Under the pieces are notes generated by a model, which did no database searches, was not told the origin of the DNA, and saw only the letters and a list, made by a program, of their open reading frames with translations. The position numbers and the translations under genes are program-made. Positions 28,345-38,551 of a DNA stretch of 64,000 bases are shown piece by piece; within the stretch, counting starts at the first letter, position 1; every line of letters starts with the position of its first letter. Source of the DNA: Nitzschia sp. DOCU1. Lineage: Eukaryota; Bacillariophyta; Bacillariophyceae; Bacillariales; Bacillariaceae. Location: assembly GCA_951394045.1 (NCBI GenBank), contig OX595994.1, positions 1,674,001 through 1,738,000 of the forward strand, given 5' to 3'.

Positions 28345-29577
28345 TCATCGTCCCCATCTTCCTCGACTACTAGGTGCATTTCCTGGTTCGGGACGTCGTG
28401 CCCGTCCACTTCGATTCCGGCTCGCCACTCGTTCCAGCCGTTCCCACCGTTCATCTTCCGACAGCCAGCCACGTTGGGCATTGACAAAGCCGCCTCTACT
28501 GCCGCTAATGGCGCCCACCACTGGTTGCCACGGTGTCGGAAGTGCCAAATCTTCACAAAAGCCTGGTTCCAGTCGGGATTGCAGCAGGTCCATAAAACGC
28601 AAGGCCAAACGACAGCGTTCTTCCACAACAGATGACACGTCGGGTGGTATTTTCAAGTAGGGTTCCAGAGATGATGCATTATTGTCGTCGTCAACGTTGT
28701 TGTGGCTCGACGGCAACATGGTTGGTTCAAATCCCACTAGCCGTAATAATTCCATGGCACTCCAAGAAGCTTCAATGTATTGTTGTATTTTGGGATTGCC
28801 GAGACGTAGCTTTTTATACTTTTCATTTTCGTCATCATCATTTAAATGTAGCAAGAGATTCGCTATAATGGTACGCAAGAGCTGGAGTGTGTGTTGAAGT
28901 AACCCACGCTGTGGTCCGTCACGATAAGAATCCAAGTCAGAGGCGGCCACCGTCATGGCATCAAAGACATTTTCCGTGTCTAATTCCACCAAAAAGAGAT
29001 TGTCTTGTGTCATAGAAACTTTGAGTACCAATGGCTTGCCACTTGGAAGTGGCCGTTTGGCTCGAAATCCAAACACCAAAGCTTCTTCATCCCCCATTAA
29101 TGACGATTCTGCCACTAGAGATACTATAAAAATATGTCCGGCTTGTGTATATTGCTGAAAGCGTGCAGTGGGTAACACATTCCATTGATGCGTCGATGGT
29201 CGAATACCTCCTTCAAAATCAATCCATCGAACACGAAGTGTGGTACTGGGAGTGGCATTGTCGAGTTGAATGAGAAATTGATCGACTGTTGTCGGCAGCC
29301 ATTCAGAAGTCAAAAAGGTGACTTTTCCCAAATTCCGAGACTGGAGTGGTTCCATGAGTGGTGATGTGGCAGATGGAATGCCTACATTGGCGTCGTTGTG
29401 GTCATTGACTTTGGCCGTTTCCATCCAAAGGTTCAGGATATCCAAGGGAGCCAAAATGGTCCCAAACAAATCTTGTGCGGATTCGTCAATTTCGACCGAC
29501 GCTGTCGACGGCATAATGCCCAGCAACCTTCTGGCATTATAAGCAGCTTCACTAGCATTGTTCAAAGCAGCTGCCAT
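28345..29577 (-). CDS. PUB-domain protein with VHL-beta-like region
   Basis: This 410-residue single-exon protein has a helical N-terminus that precedes a beta-rich segment (about 85-200). Its WIDFEGGIRPSTHQWNVLP and later AGHIFIVSLV recall the VHL beta domain (compare W-x-D-x-x-G, then a Tyr/His-rich strand). Residues about 235-345 contain a PUB domain: YKKLRLGNPKIQQYIEASWS, AMELLRLVGFEP and a C-terminal helix ALRFMDLLQ. PUB domains bind the C-terminal tail of the AAA ATPase p97/CDC48, as in peptide:N-glycanase and UBXD1. The inferred role is an adaptor in p97-dependent protein quality control. The last 50 residues are Arg-rich. No catalytic Cys/His/Asp of a transglutaminase-type glycanase was seen, so it is not a peptide:N-glycanase itself. 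Confidence 0.7.
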   Translation of the reverse strand: MAAALNNASEAAYNARRLLGIMPSTASVEIDESAQDLFGTILAPLDILNLWMETAKVNDHNDANVGIPSATSPLMEPLQSRNLGKVTFLTSEWLPTTVDQFLIQLDNATPSTTLRVRWIDFEGGIRPSTHQWNVLPTARFQQYTQAGHIFIVSLVAESSLMGDEEALVFGFRAKRPLPSGKPLVLKVSMTQDNLFLVELDTENVFDAMTVAASDLDSYRDGPQRGLLQHTLQLLRTIIANLLLHLNDDDENEKYKKLRLGNPKIQQYIEASWSAMELLRLVGFEPTMLPSSHNNVDDDNNASSLEPYLKIPPDVSSVVEERCRLALRFMDLLQSRLEPGFCEDLALPTPWQPVVGAISGSRGGFVNAQRGWLSEDERWERLERVASRNRSGRARRPEPGNAPSSRGRWGR

Positions 29578-30215
29578 GTTGTTTGTAAGAAGTTAAAGCA
29601 CTCGGTGTGCTTGGAAAAATGGTGGGTCTCCATCAAGTGTGCTTCTTCGTCATGATGCTGGTCCTTACATACATTGTGGGCATCTCCGCAGAGAGACTAC
29701 CGTACTTTTTGGAAAGAAGTATCTCCCATAAGTTGGTACCCCCCCTTCTAAGTAAGCATTCGACTGTGAGAAATAATGTATTTTCATATTCTAAATAACT
29801 GATTTAATCTGAGAAATGTGTGTAAGAATACCGAATTTCTTCGTTTGATTCTCCTCTTTTGGCGGGTACAATTCACCAAAAAGTACGGTATTCCCGGGCC
29901 GGTGTTCGAGCGAGTCGTATAAAGTCCAAGAAATCGATTTGATTGGATCGACTGATTTATGGGGTGGAGGGTGGACGGACGGGCGATATTTCGGAGTTCT
30001 CGCTCTCTATCTCGGCGAAAAGAATTTGAATCTTCGACTGATGCGACTACTACTTGAGAAGGTCCAACAAGAACGTCCTCGAAACCGGCGTCCACGGTCC
30101 AAAAGCAAGAGAGAAGCATCTCATCAATCAATAATATCGAAATCACCACGGTGCCTCCATCATTGTCATTACGAACAAAGCTTGTGTTTAATACTGTCAG
30201 GGAATAAACTATAAG
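29578..30215. other. Intergenic region, no gene recognised
   Basis: These 638 nt lie between the PUB gene (minus) and the LRR pseudogene (plus). A minus-strand frame of 226 codons (30464-29784) overlaps the pseudogene and has no family signature. Confidence 0.4.
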
Positions 30216-31494
30216 ATGAGTCGCGGACGACACTTTGATCTTTACTTTGGTGACACCACCGATGGTGCTAGCAGTAACGATGATCCCCCCGAAGAAGGGG
30301 CTGTTCAAATCTTGGCAAGACTCCGAATATTGCAGAGTTACCAGGAGTCTGCCAGAGATGAAGATCTGTATAACACCTTTTCCATTGGTCCGCCCACAGT
30401 CTATACACCAGAGCATGTGTTCACTAATGAAGTTGCAGCTGGGGCCGTTGTGGACTTTTTTCACCGCGAGGCTGCGGCTGGGCGTCGATGGGAGTCACTG
30501 AATCTAGTCCCCTTTGTTTCCACGGAGGCATTCGGCAGGATGCTCGAAGGAGCCAAGTCTAGTGGCATATTTTCGTCGTGCCAAATCTTTCCAGATGTTG
30601 AAGATGATTGAGACGACATCCTGCCAGGAGGAGAAGAGAGAATTCTTCGCCAGTTTTGTCGAGGCAATTCATCCCTGGAACGGCTAATGTGGTCGGGTGC
30701 AGCTTATACCCGTGCTACCCTTGGGGCGCTGGATGAGATATTACACGATGTGTCGTGCAAGATAACGCACTTGACCCTTTGTTTCTATTTCCCTCTTTGG
30801 GGGGGTTCCCTTGAGGATAAATGTGTTGGAAGGTTGTCATTCCTTGGAGAGCCTTGTCTTTGCCGGGGGAGGGTCTATCGATGAAGAACTAGGATGCAGG
30901 ATTCTGAACCTTGTCTCTACGTGTCCCCGCCTTAAAGAGATTAAGCTATCTAATAGCAACCTTACTGGAGATCTATCCTGGAGCCGCTCAATTCGAGATC
31001 AATGCAGCCTGGATGCACGGAAGCGCTTGTATCGACTTTGCCTTCCGCGGTCACTTTTGAGTTGCATGCACGATGACGAGAATGGATTAGTAGTGGCTAA
31101 AACCGACCAGGATGTCAATGGGCTGCTCCAAGTATTTCCTGCCCTGGGAGATTTTGGAGATGAACATCGGTTTTTTCACTTTACCTTGGTTGTGTTTTCC
31201 TTGAGGACGACGCAATTGCTGGCTTTCAACTATGCCGGACGCGCTCAGCTGGATCACAGCCTGCGACCTAGGCTATGGAAACCTGTATTGGAACGGGTGA
31301 TAAAGGGAGCTCACAATGGGATACTCTTTCTACAAAGAGAGGAGTTGATACATCAAAAGCGAGCCCTTGTGTTGTCTTGTCAGGCTTCCGTCTTGTTTTC
31401 CCTCTTGAAGCACGACCCCACTGTTGTGACTGCGGAAGCTTGCCGTGTGCAAACACCGTCAACGTCTTTGCTTTCTGTCATGGGCCTTTTGTAG
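30216..31494 (+). pseudogene. LRR-family pseudogene with in-frame stop and frameshift
   Basis: Conceptual translation aligns with both ends of the intact LRR protein at 14180-15853. The first part (30216-30611, with VDFFHREAAAGRRWESLNL) stops at TGA 30609-30611. The frame continues past this stop with matching sequence (ILRQFCRGNSSLERLMW, compare EFCKDSRSLKHLIV). At a run of seven G at 30799-30805 the match moves to the +1 frame, as expected from one extra G, and continues to 31494 with LLAFNYAGRAQLDH, VLERVIKGAHNGILFL and CQASVLFSLL. About 130 residues of the central LRR region of the intact paralogue are missing. One nonsense change, one frameshift and one internal loss point to a dead copy. 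A base-calling error in the G run could explain the frameshift but not the stop. Confidence 0.8.
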
Positions 31495-32081
31495 CTGCAT
31501 TGGGCAGATAGAAAGCTGGCGGTTGCGAATGTCCAACGACATCAAAGACCAAGCAAGAGTGAGTCAGTTGTCGCGACCGTGCCGCGGGGCAGCATCTGAG
31601 TGCTGCACTATCCAAACAGGTCTCATTCTGTATGATGGGGCGAGGCAACATAGTTTGGTACGGCGGAATCACACTCTTCTAATATATTACGAAAGCTCGT
31701 TCTGCTCTTTCCGTCAAGAAGGGCTACGGTAACTTTAATAAATCATGCGTTGCCGGGTAGCAGTAGTTGATCGATTGACCTTCCGTGTCTTTGCCCATTT
31801 GAGGAGTATCTACCGGTACACACCTCCCGATGAAGTTAACTACGGTAACTATCCGATCTTTTGATCGTGACGTAGCATTTGTGTGGATCGGAACATTCGG
31901 GAGCTTTACATCGCGCCGACGACGAGCCCCTCCCGCCAAATCCGTACGGCGGCCATCCTCACGGGCGAAATCTATTTGCAAGATGAACCCCGCGATAGAG
32001 ATGCTGCTCTCGAGTAAGTAGGACTTATTGTAGCTACTAGGTTGCACCATTGACCAGTGAGTGTATTTAATGTTGGCGTCG
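31495..32081. other. Intergenic region, no gene recognised
   Basis: These 587 nt between the pseudogene and the 3' end of the coiled-coil gene contain only short frames without features. Confidence 0.45.
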
Positions 32082-35000
32082 CTATCGTCTTACTCCACCA
32101 GTTCCTCCAGTCATTGCCGTAGTTTCTTCCGTTCCTCCCGACAGCAACAACAACGCCGAAAAGGCGTCGACGCACCTTCGGTTGGACGGTTGCGCCACTA
32201 ACGAATGTAGCCGTTCGATGCTATTATTGACAGCCTCGATACACTGGCTCACCCGTTTCGTCTCGTTCTCCAATTTGTTCAGGACTCGTTGGGTATTAGC
32301 TTCCGAAACCGCGGCTGCAGATGGGTCAGCGCTACTAGTAAAGCTAGGATCGGTGTCCATAGTTTGGTCTCCCATCGTTTCCAATAGTGATTCACTGCTA
32401 GTCACAGCTGGAGGCGGAAGAGGACGACCCAACTTTGTGGCCACTTTCAGCATGGCACCCTCCAAATCGTCCAGCAGATCCTGCAACGACTGCTGCTGGC
32501 TCAAGGTTTTGGGCGTAAAGCTGTTCTTGATTCGCTCCCGTAACCGATTGTTGACATCGCGCTCGGCTTCGAGTTGTCTCAGGACAGCCATTAACTCATT
32601 CTTGGCCGCCAAACGTTTGTTCTTGTGGTCTTCTGATTCCATGGCCGACCGTGACAGTTTGGCCTCGAGCGTTCCTCCAACCTTGGACATTTTCTCTGAA
32701 TCCTTCTGCATCTTGGTAATGTCTCGTTGCAACTCGCGATTATGCGTCTGGGATTGAACCCACTGAGCATGAAGCTGTTTGTAGCGTTGATTCAGATCCT
32801 TCAAAGTCATATTGGTCTGGTCCATTTCCGTTTGCAGGCCGAGATTATCTGCCTTGGCTGAACGGACCTCCTCCGTCTTGGCCTCGACAAACTCTTTCAT
32901 CTTGCGCTTTCGATCCACATTCAATTGCTTCTCTTTGGCGAGGGCTCGTTCCAGCTGTTTCGTGCGGCTTTCCGCGTATTCTTTCCACTGCGTGACTTCC
33001 TCTTTGAGCTGATCTCGTTCCTTGGCCGTTACCGCCAACTCACTTCTGAGAGACTCAAGTTCCAGTTTTAAAAAATCTGACTGATCCTCATGGTGCTCCG
33101 CCGCGATTGCTTTTTCTGCTTCCAATTTCTTGGCGGCATTCAATCGTAACGTCAACGACGATTCCTTTCGTGCTTGTTCATCTCGTTCTTCTCGTATTGA
33201 CTCCAATTCCGTTTCCATTTCTGACTTGGTCTTTGTGACTTTGGCCAAAGTCTTTTCCAGTTGTTCAATTTTCGCATTGGATTCTGCCTGCAATGCTTTT
33301 AATTGTTCCTTATATTCCTTGGCCACGGACGTGGCACGTCGAACCTTGTCTTCGGCTTCGGCACGTTCCCCCATTTGCGTTTGCAAATTGGATTGCAGTT
33401 CAACGAGTAACGAATCTTGTACCGCCTTTTCGGCTTGGTCCTTTTCATTTTGTTCTGTAATTTGCCGAATCGTCGACTGTGCATCACTCAACTCATTTTC
33501 AAGATGCTTGATTCGATCCATCATTTCCGTCAAGGCCTTTTTATCAGATGTCACGGCAACAGTTTGGGTGGCCTCGTCTGTACTGTTGGATTCAGGTTTG
33601 AGGTTATCGCTGCTCGTAGGTGCCGCCGATTTTGCTTTGTCTCCATGGGTCGGCTTGGGTTTGGCGGCGGGAATGGCCACAATTGTTGGAGACATGGGGG
33701 GCGTTACTGGCCCCGTTGTTTTGCTGGGAGCAGATGTTTTGGGAGACGAGGGTGGAGTAGCGACCAAAGTAGTAGCAGCAGTACGAGGTGGAGTTTGAGG
33801 CCGAGACGTTTTGGCTGCCGCTGCGTCTTGATTGACCGCGACGGTAGTAGCAGTAGGAGAAGCATTGTCCACTGTTGCCTCCTTGGCACCATTGGTAGTA
33901 GTAGGTGCTGCTTTTGCCGGTGACGGTTCCTCCATTTTTTCTTGGACGGGCGCTACAGCTGGCGCCTTTTTCGCCACGGATGATTCGGGTTGGACTGCAG
34001 TTTCCTTCTTGGAATCGTCGTTTGCATTTCCTAGTAAAGTAGATGTTACTGGTTGCGTCGTCGTCGACGACGCCTCGATTGTTGTCGCAACGGGCGGTGA
34101 CGATGGTTCGATTGGAGCTTGAGTAGAAGTGGCAGCTGGGGGATTCGCCGTTTGACTGACCACTGATGGATCGTTTTCTGTTTCCGTGGCCTTTGGTGAT
34201 GTTGGTGCATTCGCGTCAGAAGAAAGTGGTGGAATCTCCGCAAGAGTTTCCCCTGGCGCAACTGGAACAGACGACGCCGCTGTTGTTTTTTGTGGCGGTG
34301 GTATTGGCTGTTCCTGTGGTGGTGGTACACAATTTGTGGTTGTTGTGACCTCTTTCTCCTTTGTTGGGGAAGCCTCTACCTTTGTGGGTGTTGCTTTCGG
34401 CTCCAGTGGCCGTTTGGTCGATTCGTCGTCAATTACAATCGTGGTGGAGTCTGTGGGTGTTGTGATTGCATCGTCTTTTGTTTTTGTTTCGACGAAATTC
34501 GTGTCGACTGGCATTTCCTTTGTTGAATTTGCGGCCATGACCTCTGGAAATCCAAAATTAGCAAAGGCATCTCCCATTGCAGCTGGTGCTGCCGTCACTG
34601 CAAATGGATCCTTTTGTTGTTGTTGCTGGAAGGATGACATGGCAAATGGATCCACAGCATTACTACTACCAACATTAGCAGCATCCAATGGAGTGGGCAT
34701 GCCAAATAAATCCAAGGCTGCATCCTTTGTAGGTGAGGCTGTGCCCCCACCATTACTGAAAAAATCGGCATCCCCTTCGGCTGTGATGGTAGTCGTTTCA
34801 GCTGGTACAGGCACGGAAAATAAATCCACCTCACTGGTGTTAAGGGCTTGTGTTTTCGGTGATGATCCAAAATCTAATAAATTCACCGATCCATGTGCTG
34901 AATTACCAGTACTACTACCCCCAAAATCCAACAAATTCACCGACTCTTGTTTATTGAGTGATCGATCGGTTACTGCTTCTGCTTCTTTTTCATGATGATG

Positions 35001-35234
35001 ATGATGTTCCTCATGAGGTGGTTTGGCAAAAGCAGGAAGGTCATCGTCCGTAGATGTCGTGGACATGGCACTGCCATCTCTGTAGGGCGCCGTTGTAGTA
35101 GTAGTAGCAGATCCATTCCAGGAAGACGTCGTCATGACTTCGGAGGATGAATCCACCGACGAAGCATAGTCGCCATTGGCAAGTTCTGATGCGGGTGGTG
35201 GTGCCGCGAATCCTAACAAATCTCCGTCATCCAT
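32082..35234 (-). CDS. Coiled-coil protein with repeated DLF/DPF endocytic-type motifs
   Basis: This is a 1050-residue protein started at the Met at 35234 (MDDGDLLGFAAPP). The frame continues 24 codons upstream, but that part is a TTTG-repeat leader (KQTNKQTT) that looks untranslated. The first 240 residues carry short motifs in disordered sequence: DLLGF, NLLDFGG, NLLDFGS, VDLFSVP, LDLFGMP, DPFAM, DPFAV. DPF/DxF and LLDF-like motifs are known ligands of clathrin adaptors (AP-2 ear, clathrin box). A long Pro/Thr/Ala-rich linker follows (about 280-550). A heptad-rich coiled coil runs from about 555 to 905 (EMMDRIKHLENELSDAQ at its start), then a short helical end. It is plausibly an endocytic or vesicle-tethering scaffold, by motif content only. 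Confidence 0.75.
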   Translation of the reverse strand: MDDGDLLGFAAPPPASELANGDYASSVDSSSEVMTTSSWNGSATTTTTAPYRDGSAMSTTSTDDDLPAFAKPPHEEHHHHHEKEAEAVTDRSLNKQESVNLLDFGGSSTGNSAHGSVNLLDFGSSPKTQALNTSEVDLFSVPVPAETTTITAEGDADFFSNGGGTASPTKDAALDLFGMPTPLDAANVGSSNAVDPFAMSSFQQQQQKDPFAVTAAPAAMGDAFANFGFPEVMAANSTKEMPVDTNFVETKTKDDAITTPTDSTTIVIDDESTKRPLEPKATPTKVEASPTKEKEVTTTTNCVPPPQEQPIPPPQKTTAASSVPVAPGETLAEIPPLSSDANAPTSPKATETENDPSVVSQTANPPAATSTQAPIEPSSPPVATTIEASSTTTQPVTSTLLGNANDDSKKETAVQPESSVAKKAPAVAPVQEKMEEPSPAKAAPTTTNGAKEATVDNASPTATTVAVNQDAAAAKTSRPQTPPRTAATTLVATPPSSPKTSAPSKTTGPVTPPMSPTIVAIPAAKPKPTHGDKAKSAAPTSSDNLKPESNSTDEATQTVAVTSDKKALTEMMDRIKHLENELSDAQSTIRQITEQNEKDQAEKAVQDSLLVELQSNLQTQMGERAEAEDKVRRATSVAKEYKEQLKALQAESNAKIEQLEKTLAKVTKTKSEMETELESIREERDEQARKESSLTLRLNAAKKLEAEKAIAAEHHEDQSDFLKLELESLRSELAVTAKERDQLKEEVTQWKEYAESRTKQLERALAKEKQLNVDRKRKMKEFVEAKTEEVRSAKADNLGLQTEMDQTNMTLKDLNQRYKQLHAQWVQSQTHNRELQRDITKMQKDSEKMSKVGGTLEAKLSRSAMESEDHKNKRLAAKNELMAVLRQLEAERDVNNRLRERIKNSFTPKTLSQQQSLQDLLDDLEGAMLKVATKLGRPLPPPAVTSSESLLETMGDQTMDTDPSFTSSADPSAAAVSEANTQRVLNKLENETKRVSQCIEAVNNSIERLHSLVAQPSNRRCVDAFSALLLLSGGTEETTAMTGGTGGVRR

Positions 35235-35702
35235 GATTGTCGTTTGTTTGTTTGTTTGCTTGCTTGCTTTTGAAAAAGTGACACCCACAACGACGACGAC
35301 CCCCACTAATAATAATCACCCTCTGACTAGTAAGTAAGTAATACTGACAAATAGTACTGGTGCAGAAAGCGCAAAATGAGGGTGGTTGTACTAGTAGAGA
35401 GTAGTAAATGCCAAACAGGCTCTTGCGGTCAACGGGACATATCTCTGTCTTTCAAAGGCAGCATCATTGCACAAAAATTGGTGTCGGCTCAACGCAAGGA
35501 GTAATCGATTGGGTCGAACATTTGGTCTGGCCTTGCACCCGTACCAATGCGCTAGTAACTCCCAGTACTCTTTCTACAGGACCTCCCCAAACAGGGTTCG
35601 TTGGATCTCCATCGATCGATCGACTGCGACTGGACCGAAAAAAGCCCGCGCACGGATGGAGGAGGGAGGCCAAGCACAAGCACATAAAAAACTATCATCA
35701 TC
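35235..35702. promoter_or_regulatory. Divergent promoter region
   Basis: These 468 nt lie between the coiled-coil gene (minus) and the two-exon gene starting at 35703 (plus). The 5' leader of the coiled-coil gene has repeated TTTG/CTTG units at about 35243-35270. CTAGTA-like words lie at 35325 and 35392. No clear TATA box. Confidence 0.4.
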
Positions 35703-36353
35703 ATGTTTCTTCCAGAGAACGTAGCCGCCAAACAAGATGAAGAAAAGGAACGCAAGGCTGCTTTTGCCAATATTGAGACATGGTCTTTGGAAATAATACC
35801 ACCCGAACTTCGACAGGAAGCTTCTGTGAGTGTGCAAGAAGTCCAATGTGGAGATCCGCAATGTGCTCCTATTGATACGGCTGTGACGATTGTCTTTGCC
35901 AGGTACGTTACGTACGCGCTAGTACTCAATCTACGTAGAGCAAGCCAGTCCGTCTCTCACACTTGAGTGTTTCACTTCTTTGGTAGTGGCTGCAATGGTA
36001 TCTTTGGAATTCCCATGGAAGCCCGAGAAGTCACAAAGGAAGAATTAGAAGCCTCCTTTCCGACTCGAGATGTCTTGGAGAAATGGCATCAAGGAGAAGA
36101 TGCCGATTGGCCACCCATGGAAGAACCTGCCGAAATGCCCGAGTTGAGATTTGATATTGGCACACGCGTCCAATGTCGGATTGGACCGGATGCGACCAAA
36201 GATTGGGCATCGGGAACAGTTGTATTGTTGTGGTATCGGGAACCCAATTGGCCACCGGCGTCGTTTGCGCCCTACAAAATTAAATTGGATGATGGACGAG
36301 AAATTTTTGCGCCAGGAGATATGGATCAGATTATTCGGAAATTAGTAGTCTGA
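35703..36353 (+). CDS. Two-exon acidic protein with conserved 'CGDPQCAPIDT' and Tudor/SH3-like region
   Basis: Exons are 35703-35902 and 35987-36353. The 84-nt intron has GTACGT and TAG borders, and joining restores FASGCNGIFGIPMEAR. The product is 188 residues with no targeting signal. The N-terminal half contains QCGDPQCAPIDTAVTI followed by the G-x-FGIP segment and an acidic helix. The C-terminal half reads FDIGTRVQCRIGPD, ASGTVVLLWYREPNWPP, APYKIKLDDGREIFAP, a small beta-barrel-like pattern as in Tudor/SH3-type folds. From memory, similar two-part proteins are common in algae, but I know no function. The four Cys/Pro-rich positions could bind metal. Confidence 0.8.
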
Positions 36354-38551
36354 TGACGGTTATGGAAAGAGGAAAGGTGGATGGAATCAAGAGTTGCTAC
36401 TATCAGCAGGGTTATTGATGTATAGCTTGTATTATAAGAACAAGAACGCGCGACCAAAAATCATTGGGAGGGAAATGAGGTCGATGATCGAAAAAGGAAT
36501 CTGATTGTGGATGAGGCGATGGTTGTCGTTCGTGCATGAAACGTTTTGCCGGCCTATTACCACACTGTATGATGAAAGGCGCTGGTTACGAAAGGTCATC
36601 CTGTTATGGCTTCCAGATGGGGGAATTTGCAATGGCTGGATCGGGGATGGAGGCACGGCCGTGATCTTCGAAGCATTATTTTTCCTTGGCGGCAACATCT
36701 CCCTCCACCAATCATAATTTCGTTTGTCGTTGTCGTTCAAGCTCGTGTTGTCTTCCATGGTAGTAGAGGGTGTTGCTTGATTACATCATAGAACAGTATT
36801 CGTATTTGCCTCCTAGAAGAAGGAAGTTGGGTTCGCGCCGACAAAGACTTACGCGATTCCCCACCAACTCGTCCAGCTCGCTAGATTTTCGCTTTAAGTT
36901 AAAAGTGTTCTGCACTACGCGATTGCGACCTAGCCACAATAGTGTAGTACTAGCAGCTACTATACAAATCAATTAGTAGTAGCACAGCATTGTCTAGCTC
37001 CCTTGTTTCAATAAAGTGCGGCGCGACCACAAGTTCTCGGAGTACTAGCACTCCACGACCCCAGTTTGTCCTGACGCCAGGAAGTGGAGGTGATATTCCT
37101 CGTCTAACTACAGTAGCCTCCCGACAACAACCTGGTACTACGTAACAATAGTCCGATCTTCTGCCTGCATGCGGCATCATCCAGCGTGGTTCATCGTGAC
37201 GCCGCCCCCAATCCTCCCATTGCCCCATCTTCTGACGCCCCTCCCTCCCCCAGCAAAAGGGCCCTCTCTATGATAGCTCCTATGGCACATACCAGGTACA
37301 ATAGTACCATACCTGATTTGAGTTGATGGTGATTCCCGTGTGGGTGGGCTGGATGCGATCCAAATAAAGATACGAGTGAGACCTTGGCATGCTGAAATTG
37401 AATTTCAAATCCAAAGAAATCGTGGGAGGTTCGATACAAAAAATGAGTCGCGGCACGCATTTGATTCGAAGCCACACAAAAAGACATATCATACAAGGAA
37501 TGCAGGCGCACACGCCGGGGGAGCCGGGGGCAGCCACTCGGCGGATCAATGTCGGGTAGCTGCGGGCCTTCCATAGTTACGTAGTTACTGAATACGTCAT
37601 TCATCATTTACCAACTATCCAATCTCTCCTATTTCTTTGTCTGGAAATCATAAATCAGGATTGTCCCTAGTTGTTCGCTCCTCCCAGCAGAGCCAGACCC
37701 CAATAACAGCACGACTTTATGCCCCAGCAGCAACAACTCGACGACGACCATTTTCACGACAACTTTTGCAACTCCGGAGTAGAGTAATACTCAGGGGAGA
37801 AAGTATAATACTAGTCTCTTTCTGAATCTACAACCTCGAGCAAGAGCACAACTAGTGGCACTTTTGTCCGGGAGCCCACTAGCATTGACCAGGACAATCT
37901 GCAAAAGTTGACCTCTTGGATTCGTCCCTCCCTCCCCCAAACCACATGCCAATCGTCGAGCCTGGCGGAGATTCTAATCGGCATAGTTAATGGAGGCTTG
38001 CTCGCGAGAATCGGCATCCCATAATGCCCAAAACATACAGCATGGATATAATTTATATACATGCCCCAAAGCCGAAAAGGTGAAAAATAACCGACGAATT
38101 TTTCTCACTATTTAGCAGATTGTGGAGGGAGGATTCAAATTTGGCCAAGCCACGATACGCGTTGGCTCTCAAATAAATAGGCCGACGCGGGATTTGGAGG
38201 TTGTCACAAGACTCTTTGAAACTTAACTGCTGGCAAAGCCAATAGAGACGATACCGGTGCAGAAGAAGAATAACAACAAGTCCATTACAACAACAACAGA
38301 ATAAACAATCCCACGTGAAATACTTGTGTAACGCGTGGCCCACAATTTACTGGTTTGAGCTGTTTGGAGAGTTTGTGTTTGTCATTTGTCAAGGACGGCC
38401 GTTCGTTTTAGTTGGAACGTTAAGGCTCTACTCTACTTCCAGGTGATTGATTCCATACTGTCCGCGTTATTGGTGTCCTTGGATTCATCCTCATCCAAGA
38501 GACCAGTGTCGCTGAATCGATTATAGCCATAACATCAACCCCACTGCAGCC
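36354..38551. other. 2.2-kb stretch without a supported gene
   Basis: This is the longest stretch without a called gene in the window. Frames are short and overlapping. The best is a minus-strand frame of 108 codons (36758-36432) starting MEDNTSLNDNDKRNYDWWRE, which has no known features. CTAGTAG-like words occur near 36940-36990 and 37810. The right part should hold the promoter of the MORN gene. No tRNA, rRNA or transposon signature was recognised. Confidence 0.45.

Noticed and set aside
28037..28660. 207-codon plus-strand frame
   Set aside because: Much of it is antisense to the PUB-domain gene and Arg/Ser-rich in a way typical of a shadow frame.
29784..30464. 226-codon minus-strand frame over the LRR pseudogene start
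   Set aside because: No recognisable features, and it overlaps sequence explained by homology on the other strand.
30609..30611. TGA as a selenocysteine or readthrough codon in the LRR copy
   Set aside because: A downstream frameshift and lost repeats make a simple pseudogene more likely; the intact paralogue has no Cys or selenocysteine requirement there.
34186..34995. 269-codon plus-strand frame opposite the coiled-coil gene
   Set aside because: Low-complexity Val/Ser/Gly sequence that mirrors the Thr/Pro/Ala-rich linker of the real protein.
35235..35306. 24-residue N-terminal extension of the coiled-coil protein
   Set aside because: It encodes a valine run and a Lys-Gln-Thr repeat from TTTG/CTTG repeats. 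The Met at 35234 begins the motif-rich region.
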